Origin: an uncultured Eubacteriales bacterium
Lineage (GTDB): Bacteria > Bacillota > Clostridia > Oscillospirales > CAG-382
DNA length: 6,576 nt
Direction: 5' to 3'
Assembly (NCBI GenBank): GCA_934444485.1
Contig: CAKSCN010000140.1
Location: forward strand, 1-6,576
Under the pieces are notes generated by a model that was not told the DNA's origin, searched no databases, and saw only the letters and a program-made list of their open reading frames with translations. Position numbers and translations under genes: made by a program. Position 1 is the first letter of the stretch. The number at the start of each line of letters is the position of its first letter. Below are positions 1-5,338 of the stretch, piece by piece.

Positions 1-429
1 GTCCGACACTCTCCCCTCTCTTGCGCTCGTCTTTACGATACTTTCCTCTCGAATAACACGAGGGTCGCTTTTATCCGGCACAATCCACTCGTCGTATGAA
101 TAGATACACGGAGTGAGGTCAAAGCCTTTCTCGGCGATATAGTCGAGTACGCTCTGCGCCTCGCTCTTTTTCATGCCGTTATGATACAGAACCTCGCCCT
201 TTTCGGAGAGGATAAGTGCGCCGCTGTACGCCGCTATGGGGCAGGAAAGTCCGCATTCCCTCGTCACCGTATATATTCCCGACGGACTTCTTGCCGACAC
301 GACGACAAACGGAATGCCCTTTTCGCCGAGCTTCTTTACCGCACCGAGTGTACGGGGAGTGATACGGTGTTCCGAATTAAGGAGCGTTCCGTCAACATCG
401 CTGAAAACTATCTTTATTTCGTTTCTCAT
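1..429 (-). CDS. Cof-type HAD-IIB phosphatase, N-terminal part (3' end beyond window)
   Basis: Probable cytosolic phosphatase of the haloacid dehalogenase superfamily, Cof/IIB type; such enzymes hydrolyse small phosphorylated metabolites, often sugar phosphates or flavin-related compounds. The first 143 residues are visible. HAD motif I is FSDVDGTLLNS, with nucleophile Asp11 and general acid/base Asp13. Motif II is FVVVSARSPSG, with Ser45. A block CPIAAYSGALIL (63-74) matches the conserved strand before the cap, and residues from about 83 look like the start of a type C2B cap. Motifs III (Lys) and IV (GDxxND) would lie in the missing half; family members are usually about 260-290 residues. 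ATG at 429 is preceded by AGAGG with 6-nt spacing, 12 bp after the DAHP synthase stop, so it is very likely the last visible gene of the operon. Substrate cannot be told from the sequence; a link to aromatic metabolism is inferred from position only. Confidence 0.9.
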   Translation of the reverse strand, partial: MRNEIKIVFSDVDGTLLNSEHRITPRTLGAVKKLGEKGIPFVVVSARSPSGIYTVTRECGLSCPIAAYSGALILSEKGEVLYHNGMKKSEAQSVLDYIAEKGFDLTPCIYSYDEWIVPDKSDPRVIREESIVKTSAREGRVSD

Positions 430-435
430 CGCTTG

Positions 436-440
436 CCTCT
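436..440 (-). promoter_or_regulatory. Ribosome binding site of the HAD gene
   Basis: AGAGG on the minus strand, 6 nt before the ATG at 429 and inside the 12-bp gap after the DAHP synthase stop. It supports the HAD start and translation from the same transcript. Confidence 0.7.
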
Positions 441-441
441 G

Positions 442-1470
442 TCAGACGAGTTCCGCAAGGTCGAATATGAGCTTTTCGGTCTTTGCCCAGCCGAGGCACG
501 GGTCGGTTATCGACTTTCCGTACACACCTCCGCCGACGGGCTGATTGCCGTCTTCAAGATAGCTCTCTACCATAAATCCCTTGACTATCTTCTTGATATC
601 GGAATTGTGGCGGCAGCTGTGGAGTACGTCCTTGACTATTCTCGGCTGTTCTTCAAAGCGTTTTCCGGAATTAGCGTGGTTTGCGTCTATTATAACCGCC
701 GGGTTCTTAAGATCACGCTTTGCGTACTGTTCGCAGAGCTGTGCAAGATCCTCATAGTGGTAGTTGGGAAGAGATCTGCCGTACTGATCGACGTAGCCTC
801 TGAGAATTGCGTGAGTAAGGGGGTTTCCGGTGCTTTCGACCTCCCAGCCTCTGTATATGAACGTGTGGGCGTGCTGACCTGCGACTATGGAGTTCATCAT
901 AACAGAAATATCGCCGCCTGTGGGGTTTTTCATGCCGACGGGAACGGTAAGTCCGCTTGCGGTGAGTCGGTGCTGTTGGTTCTCGGTCGAACGTGCGCCG
1001 ACTGCGACATACGAAAGCACATCGTTGAGGTAGCGGTGATTCTCGGGGTAAAGCATTTCATCCGCACAAGAGAAGCCGGTCTGCTCTATGGCGCGCATAT
1101 GTATCTCACGTATTGCGACAATGCCTTTGAGCATATCGGGCTTTTCGTTGGGGTCGGGCTGATGAAGCATTCCCTTGTAGCCGTCGCCGGTGGTGCGTGG
1201 CTTATTCGTGTATATTCTCGGAACGATAACTATCTTATCGGCGACCTGTTCCTGCACACGGCGGAGCTTCAGGATATATTCAAGCACGGCGTCCTCCCTG
1301 TCTGCGGAGCAAGGTCCGATAACAAGGACGAGTTTGTCGCTCTCGCCGGTAAACACTTTGATTATTTCCTCATCGTTCGCCGCCTTTATCGCCGCCGCTT
1401 TTTCGGAAAGCGGATACATTGCCTTTACGTCCTGCGGTATGGGAAGCTTACAGATGAATTTCATGTTCAT
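442..1470 (-). CDS. aroF: 3-deoxy-7-phosphoheptulonate (DAHP) synthase, class I (AroF/G/H type)
   Basis: Condenses phosphoenolpyruvate with erythrose-4-phosphate to give DAHP, the entry step of the shikimate pathway; cytosolic. The 342-residue protein is close to the 350 usual for the E. coli AroF/G/H family. The four metal ligands are all recognisable: Cys54 (IGPCSADRE), His265 (DANHANSGK), Glu302 (GFMVESYLEDG) and Asp323 (YGKSITDPCLGW). PEP and phosphate contacts lie in KPRTTGDGYKG (90-100) and GARSTENQ (158-165). No chorismate mutase or ACT domain is attached. The first of two nearby ATGs (1470, 1464) is chosen because AAAGGAG sits 9 nt before it. It follows tyrA by 19 bp. Feedback specificity cannot be assigned: by my unaided alignment, the loop that carries effector-resistance positions in E. 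coli AroG holds three extra residues (within DEMLYPENHRYLND, 137-150). The symbol aroF is a convention; aroG or aroH would be equally defensible. Confidence 0.97.
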   Translation of the reverse strand: MNMKFICKLPIPQDVKAMYPLSEKAAAIKAANDEEIIKVFTGESDKLVLVIGPCSADREDAVLEYILKLRRVQEQVADKIVIVPRIYTNKPRTTGDGYKGMLHQPDPNEKPDMLKGIVAIREIHMRAIEQTGFSCADEMLYPENHRYLNDVLSYVAVGARSTENQQHRLTASGLTVPVGMKNPTGGDISVMMNSIVAGQHAHTFIYRGWEVESTGNPLTHAILRGYVDQYGRSLPNYHYEDLAQLCEQYAKRDLKNPAVIIDANHANSGKRFEEQPRIVKDVLHSCRHNSDIKKIVKGFMVESYLEDGNQPVGGGVYGKSITDPCLGWAKTEKLIFDLAELV

Positions 1471-1479
1471 GGCTATATT

Positions 1480-1486
1480 CTCCTTT
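1480..1486 (-). promoter_or_regulatory. Ribosome binding site of DAHP synthase
   Basis: AAAGGAG on the minus strand, 9 nt before the ATG at 1470 and 15 nt before the second in-frame ATG at 1464. This favours the upstream start (MNMKF). It lies in the 19-bp tyrA/DAHP synthase gap. Confidence 0.8.
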
Positions 1487-1489
1487 GCT

Positions 1490-2371
1490 TTATTTGTTGT
1501 TTTCTTCGGTTGTGGGTTTATCGAAGAGCGCTCTTCTTGCGGTTGAGCATCTCATCATCTCACGCATCCCCTCTCTGTCGCCGGCGGCAAGAAGGTCTCT
1601 CATGCGTGTAATCTCTTTGATGAAAAGGTTCATCTGTTCGAGAAGCTTATCTTTATTTATGAGGAAAAGCTCGCTCCACATTTCGTCGTTAATTCTCGCT
1701 ATTCTCGTGAGGTCACGGAAGGAGTCGCCGGTATACGACGTCATATGCTCGCAGTCACGGCAGGTCATAAGAGCGACCGCTATGCAGTGGGTGAGCTGTG
1801 AGAGGTAGGCTATCATTTCGTCGTGAGTGTCAATATCGAGTTCGGCAATTCTTGCAAAGCCGAGTATCTCGCCGATTTTTCTCGCAAGCTCTATACCCTC
1901 TTTGGTGTTGCACGCCGTGGGGACGATTATGTAGTTTGCCTCGCCGAACTTCACTCCTTCGCTCATTGCAATGCCGCTTCCCTCACGCCCTGCCATGGGG
2001 TGAACCGCAACAAACTCGAGGTCGGAGCGAAGCATTTCCTGTATCTGACCTACAACTCCGCCTTTGACGCCCGTGATATCGGTGACGACGGCGCCCTTTG
2101 CGAGCTTATACTGGTTCCTCTCTATCCACGAAATAAGCACGTGAGGGTGGAGTGCGCAGACTACGACGTCGGCTTTTCCGAGAATTTCCGCCGTGGGTTC
2201 CGTGCTTCCCTCGGTGATGTAGCCGTGAGAGAGTGCGTAATCAACGTCGCTCTGCTCTTTTGTGACCGTCGTCACTTTATATCCTGCCGCCGAAAGCAGT
2301 CTTGCGTATGCCGCACCCATTACTCCGAGTCCGACGATAAGGAAGTTTGTATCTTTGTTAATCGTTCTCAT
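1490..2371 (-). CDS. tyrA: Prephenate dehydrogenase (monofunctional TyrA)
   Basis: Oxidatively decarboxylates prephenate to 4-hydroxyphenylpyruvate, the first committed step to tyrosine; cytosolic, usually a dimer. The 293 residues comprise an N-terminal Rossmann domain (about 8-170; nucleotide-binding GLGVMG at 14-19) and an all-helical dimerisation domain (about 175-290) with SQLTH (191-195) and FRDLTRIA (218-225). HPMAGRE (124-130) carries the family's conserved His124. There is no chorismate mutase or ACT domain. Two oddities: the usual GSVK motif reads TGVKG (100-104), so the active-site Ser seen in Aquifex-type enzymes is Gly; and the end of the second strand (KVTTVTK, 32-38) has Thr37-Lys38 where NAD-dependent enzymes normally carry Asp or Glu. 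An arogenate dehydrogenase or NADP preference is therefore possible. ATG at 2371 has GAGGT just upstream and overlaps the aroA end by 14 bp, which suggests translational coupling. Confidence 0.93.
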   Translation of the reverse strand: MRTINKDTNFLIVGLGVMGAAYARLLSAAGYKVTTVTKEQSDVDYALSHGYITEGSTEPTAEILGKADVVVCALHPHVLISWIERNQYKLAKGAVVTDITGVKGGVVGQIQEMLRSDLEFVAVHPMAGREGSGIAMSEGVKFGEANYIIVPTACNTKEGIELARKIGEILGFARIAELDIDTHDEMIAYLSQLTHCIAVALMTCRDCEHMTSYTGDSFRDLTRIARINDEMWSELFLINKDKLLEQMNLFIKEITRMRDLLAAGDREGMREMMRCSTARRALFDKPTTEENNK

Positions 2372-3569
2372 ATTCTACCTCAATTCCGAGTGACGAAAGC
2401 TCGTCGAAAAAGCCGGGGAAGCTTTTACTTACCGCCTCCGCATTGTCTATTGTGCCGCCGACAAGCGTCAGAAGCACGCTCAGCGACATCACTATTCTGT
2501 GGTCGTTATGGCTGTCGAGAATGCCGTCCGGCGCATGGAACGCCTGCGGAAGGACTATCACGCTGTCCTCGTTCACCGTCACCCTTGCGCCGAATTTTCT
2601 CAGCTCCTCAGCCATGGAATTTGCTCTGTCGCTCTCTTTTATCGCAAGTCTTCGTGTGCCGTTGAACACTCCGCCGTGGAGAGCCGCCGAAAGCGCAAAG
2701 CATATTGGCGCAAGGTCTATGCAGTCTCCGAAATGAAGCGACGGAGTACCTGCCGCAAGAAGCGGAAACATTTTCTTGTAGACCTTATCCCCCTGTTTTG
2801 AATCGGGGTCAAGTCCCTCAATCGTGACATCTCCGCCCAAAATATTGAGTGCCTCGAAAAATGCAGCGTTTGAATAGTCGCCCTCGACGGTCGTTTCAAG
2901 GGAGGTATATCTGCTCTTTCCGACGGATATCGTTCTCTCTCCGCTCCACTGTGCCGAGACGCCGAAGCGTGACAGTGCCTGAAGCGTAAGCTCGATATAC
3001 GGCACGCTCTCTATCGGTGCGCTTATTGTTATCGTACTCGGTTTTCCGAGAAGCGGAAGCGCAAAGAGGAGTCCCGAGACAAACTGACTGCTGACGTTTC
3101 CGGGAATTTTAAAGTCGCCCGGCTTCAGGACGCCGCAGACGTGTATTCCGTCGGCTTCGTGGCGGTATTCTATATTCTGCGAAGCGCAGAGCCTGCTGTA
3201 GACCTCGAGCGGTCTTGACAAAAGCGTCGGAGAACCCGTGAGGACAGCCTCTTTACCGGAAAGCAGGCACAGAGGGAGAAGAAAACGCAGTGTGCTTCCG
3301 CTTTCACCGCAGTCGAGAATCACCTTTTTCTTAACCGCTGAGGGCTTGCACTTTCCTATGCGCACCGTATCACCGTCCAAGGTATATTCCGCACCGAGTG
3401 CTGCAAGACACCGAAGCGTTGCTTTTATGTCCTGCGAAAGACTTATGCCGTGTATGACGCTTTCTCCCTCGGAGAGCGCACCGGCAATGAGCATTCTGTG
3501 GGCGATACTTTTTGACGGCGGCGCTTTGACCGTCCCTTTCGCCCTTGAGGGTTTGATTGTTACTCTCAT
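2358..3569 (-). CDS. aroA: 3-phosphoshikimate 1-carboxyvinyltransferase (EPSP synthase)
   Basis: Transfers the enolpyruvyl group of PEP to shikimate-3-phosphate, giving EPSP (sixth step of the pathway); cytosolic. Residue numbers follow the 403-residue protein from ATG 3569. Lys20, Ser21 and Arg25 (PPSKSIAHR) bind both substrates; CGESGSTLRFL (87-97) is the PEP/glyphosate loop; SSQFVSG (160-166) binds shikimate-3-phosphate; Asp285 (DLAPICFALSA) and Glu312 (KESDR) are the catalytic acids; Arg358 (NDHRIVMS) and Lys382 (SKSFPGF) complete the PEP site. The length is slightly under the usual 420-440. An in-frame ATG at 3587 would add MPGGGK, but its codons are made by the GGGAGG ribosome site for ATG 3569, so the shorter form is preferred. 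Its start overlaps the aroQ stop as ATGA, and its end overlaps tyrA. The Gly matching E. coli Gly96 is kept (Gly91), while the positions matching Thr97 and Pro101 are Ser92 and Phe96. Confidence 0.97.
   Translation of the reverse strand: MRVTIKPSRAKGTVKAPPSKSIAHRMLIAGALSEGESVIHGISLSQDIKATLRCLAALGAEYTLDGDTVRIGKCKPSAVKKKVILDCGESGSTLRFLLPLCLLSGKEAVLTGSPTLLSRPLEVYSRLCASQNIEYRHEADGIHVCGVLKPGDFKIPGNVSSQFVSGLLFALPLLGKPSTITISAPIESVPYIELTLQALSRFGVSAQWSGERTISVGKSRYTSLETTVEGDYSNAAFFEALNILGGDVTIEGLDPDSKQGDKVYKKMFPLLAAGTPSLHFGDCIDLAPICFALSAALHGGVFNGTRRLAIKESDRANSMAEELRKFGARVTVNEDSVIVLPQAFHAPDGILDSHNDHRIVMSLSVLLTLVGGTIDNAEAVSKSFPGFFDELSSLGIEVEYEND
2377..2381 (-). promoter_or_regulatory. Ribosome binding site of tyrA, inside aroA
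   Basis: GAGGT on the minus strand, 5 nt before the tyrA ATG at 2371 (6 nt from its GAGG core). It lies within the last codons of aroA, so tyrA initiation is embedded in the upstream gene. This supports the tyrA start and coupling. Confidence 0.75.
3566..3569 (-). other. ATGA stop/start overlap, aroQ to aroA
   Basis: The minus strand reads ATGA: the TGA stop of aroQ (3566-3568) shares bases with the ATG start of aroA (3567-3569). This is the classic arrangement for translational coupling by terminating ribosomes. Confidence 0.85.
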
Positions 3570-4012
3570 TTTTCCGCCTCCCGGCAATATCGGACAAGCT
3601 CGTCAACGGCGTGAAGATATCCGTCGGTTCCCTCTCCGATTATCGATTTTATGCAGGCTTTTCTTATATAGCTTATCTGTCTGAAATCCTCACGCTCACC
3701 GAGCTTTGAGATGTGAACCTCAACCGTCGGAAGCGAGGTCGCCTTTACTGCGTCGAGTATTGCAATGCTTGTGTGGGTATATGCGCCGGGGTTTATCACG
3801 ATGCCGTCGAACTTTTCAAAGTAGGCTCTCTGTATTGCATCGACAAGGTCTCCCTCGTGATTCGACTGCACAAACTCTGTTTCGACGCCCTTGCCGTCGG
3901 CGTGAGCCTTGATTTTTTCGCAGAGGCTGTCATACGTCGTTCTGCCGTAAATGCCAGGTTCTCTCACACCGAGCATATTGAGGTTCGGACCGTTTATTAT
4001 CATAAGTTTCAT
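3566..4012 (-). CDS. aroQ: 3-dehydroquinate dehydratase, type II
   Basis: Dehydrates 3-dehydroquinate to 3-dehydroshikimate (third step); type II enzymes are small cytosolic dodecamers that act through an enolate, not a Schiff base. The 148 residues match the family's usual 140-150. NGPNLNMLG (7-15) is the signature strand-loop; Arg17 and Tyr22 (VREPGIYG) match the catalytic Arg/Tyr of the flexible lid; Asn74 lies in INPGAYTHTS (73-82); His100 (EVHISK) is the catalytic His, and Arg107 sits in EREDFR. The usual EVHxSN reads EVHISK, with Lys103 in place of Asn, so the substrate-facing loop is slightly non-consensus. ATG at 4012 follows GGAGG by 11 nt; a later ATG at codon 4 would cut into the first strand. 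It lies 21 bp after aroEK, and its stop overlaps the aroA start. Confidence 0.97.
   Translation of the reverse strand: MKLMIINGPNLNMLGVREPGIYGRTTYDSLCEKIKAHADGKGVETEFVQSNHEGDLVDAIQRAYFEKFDGIVINPGAYTHTSIAILDAVKATSLPTVEVHISKLGEREDFRQISYIRKACIKSIIGEGTDGYLHAVDELVRYCREAEK
3577..3582 (-). promoter_or_regulatory. Ribosome binding site that fixes the aroA start
   Basis: GGGAGG on the minus strand, 7 nt before the ATG at 3569 and within the last codons of aroQ. The alternative aroA ATG at 3587 lies upstream of this site and has no comparable ribosome site in the bases just before it, so the site decides for the shorter aroA. Confidence 0.85.
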
Positions 4013-4023
4013 TTTTTGTATGT

Positions 4024-4028
4024 CCTCC
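4024..4028 (-). promoter_or_regulatory. Ribosome binding site of aroQ
   Basis: GGAGG on the minus strand in the 21-bp gap after aroEK, 11 nt before the ATG at 4012. The spacing is longer than ideal, but the only other nearby in-frame ATG (codon 4) would be farther still. Confidence 0.65.
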
Positions 4029-4033
4029 GGTTA

Positions 4034-5302
4034 TCATTCTTCGGTGCTTTGGCAAAACTCTTTGCGAATGGCTTTTGCGACCTCGTCAACGCTCATGTTT
4101 CCGTCAACCGTGACATCGCTCACGTCCTTATAGAGCGGATAGCGTGCGTGAAACATTTTCCCGAGAGTTTCTCTGTCGTGCGAAAGAGGACGGTCGGGAC
4201 TCGGCTCCAAAGCGGAAAGATCACGGTCTATGAAGTAAATGCGTCCGTTGCGCAAAAGTGCTCTGACATTCTGAGGGCGCAAAACCGCACCGCCGCCCGT
4301 GGCTATTACGCCGCACGACATCGCCGCACATTCGCTCACAATCATGCTCTCGGTATCTCTGAAGCTGCGTTCGCCGTAGCCGTTTATGTAATCGCAGGGG
4401 GTTATGCCGAAACGCTTTTCAAACAGCTCGTCCGTGTCGCAGAAAGGTCTGTCAAGCATCTGCGAGAGCTTTTTTCCTATTGCGGACTTTCCGCACGACG
4501 GCATACCGACAAGCACGATGTTTTCCTTTTGAGTGCGCACCTTTTCGCATATTCTTTCGGCATCGTCCGTATTGAAGGTGCCGTCGCCTCCGAGAAAGAG
4601 CGAGCTTGCCGCCGCACCCTGTGCAACAAGCATATAGAGTCCGCCGACGGCAGGTATTCCGTGCCTTTTCGCATCAAGCACAAGCTCGGTGCGCAGCGGA
4701 TTATATATTGCGTCAACAACGCCGCAGAGCTTCGGAAACTTTCCTATATCTATAGGAGACGCATTCTCGTTCGGGTACATTCCGACGGGCGTCGTGTTGA
4801 CTATAACCTCGGTTTCCGTCATTGTCTCGGCTTGCGCATAGGTGACGGTATCGGGAGCTTTCTTTCTGCTGACGACCGTTATTTTCAAAGCGCCGAGATC
4901 CGAAAGCACAGCCTTAGCGGTCTGCGACGTACCGCCCGTTCCGAGGACGAGGCAATTTTTGCCGTGAATTTCTATACCTGCCTTGGCAATAAGCGAGGTC
5001 AAACCGACATGATCCGTATTGAAGCCGTAAAGCTTGCCGTCACGGTTCACAACGGTATTCACCGCACCGATTTTTCTCGCTTTATCGGAAATTACGTCGA
5101 GATACGGCATAACCGTTTTTTTATAAGGAATAGTTACGTTTATTCCGCTGAATTTGCGGTCGGTCATAAATTCTCCGACTTCCTCGGGCGTAAGCTCGCA
5201 AAGTTTGTAATCGTAATCGGCAAGGTTATTATGTATTTCCACCGAATAGCTGTGCGGCAGTTTTTCGCCGATGAGTCCGTATTCGAGAGTTTTTCCGCAC
5301 AT
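4034..5302 (-). CDS. aroEK: Bifunctional shikimate dehydrogenase / shikimate kinase (AroE-AroK fusion)
   Basis: A single 422-residue chain that should reduce 3-dehydroshikimate to shikimate and then phosphorylate it with ATP (fourth and fifth steps). AroE half (about 1-250): Ser18 and Ser20 (PHSYS) and Asn82 bind shikimate, Lys61 (NVTIPYK) and Asp97 (GFNTD) are the catalytic pair, GTGGTSQT (121-128) binds the dinucleotide, SRKK (145-148) suggests NADP, followed by NTTPVGM (169-175), YNPLRTEL (200-207) and Gln228 (LVAQGAAA). AroK half (about 260-418): Walker A GMPSCGKS (266-273), Asp289 and Asp291 (CDTDELFE), Arg315 (FRDTE), GGG (336-338), lid Arg371 (DRPL) and Arg387 (RYPLY). All key residues of both halves are present and there is no internal stop or frameshift. 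ATG 5302 is chosen over an in-frame GTG at 5311 because AAAGG lies 10 nt before the ATG but only 1 nt before the GTG. The aroC stop is 36 bp upstream. Confidence 0.96.
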   Translation of the reverse strand: MCGKTLEYGLIGEKLPHSYSVEIHNNLADYDYKLCELTPEEVGEFMTDRKFSGINVTIPYKKTVMPYLDVISDKARKIGAVNTVVNRDGKLYGFNTDHVGLTSLIAKAGIEIHGKNCLVLGTGGTSQTAKAVLSDLGALKITVVSRKKAPDTVTYAQAETMTETEVIVNTTPVGMYPNENASPIDIGKFPKLCGVVDAIYNPLRTELVLDAKRHGIPAVGGLYMLVAQGAAASSLFLGGDGTFNTDDAERICEKVRTQKENIVLVGMPSCGKSAIGKKLSQMLDRPFCDTDELFEKRFGITPCDYINGYGERSFRDTESMIVSECAAMSCGVIATGGGAVLRPQNVRALLRNGRIYFIDRDLSALEPSPDRPLSHDRETLGKMFHARYPLYKDVSDVTVDGNMSVDEVAKAIRKEFCQSTEE

Positions 5303-5312
5303 ACGTATCACA

Positions 5313-5317
5313 CCTTT
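5313..5317 (-). promoter_or_regulatory. Ribosome binding site that decides the aroEK start
   Basis: AAAGG (within AAAGGTG) on the minus strand. It is 10 nt before the ATG at 5302 but only 1 nt before the in-frame GTG at 5311, too close for that GTG to be used. This favours the 422-residue product. Confidence 0.65.
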
Positions 5318-5338
5318 CAGTCAAAATATTTCGTTTTA

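Noticed and set aside
181..1611. 476-codon open frame on the plus strand opposite DAHP synthase
   Set aside because: Same codon-aligned shadow effect. The minus-strand gene has all metal ligands and family motifs, and the plus translation resembles nothing.
1823..2665. 280-codon plus-strand frame opposite tyrA and the 3' end of aroA
   Set aside because: It runs antisense across two overlapping genes that are well supported by motifs and ribosome sites; no domain visible.
3570..3587. Six-residue N-terminal extension of EPSP synthase from ATG 3587
   Set aside because: The extension encodes MPGGGK out of the ribosome binding site itself, and ATG 3569 has ideal spacing and an ATGA overlap with aroQ.
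5303..5311. GTG start of the AroE-AroK fusion at 5311
   Set aside because: The AAAGG ribosome site lies only 1 nt before it; the ATG at 5302 has workable spacing.
5303..5338. Possible terminator, promoter or small RNA in the 36-bp aroC/aroEK gap, the longest gap in the window
   Set aside because: I see no inverted repeat with a T-run, and the AT-rich stretch is too short to argue for a promoter; apart from the ribosome site it seems to be plain spacer.
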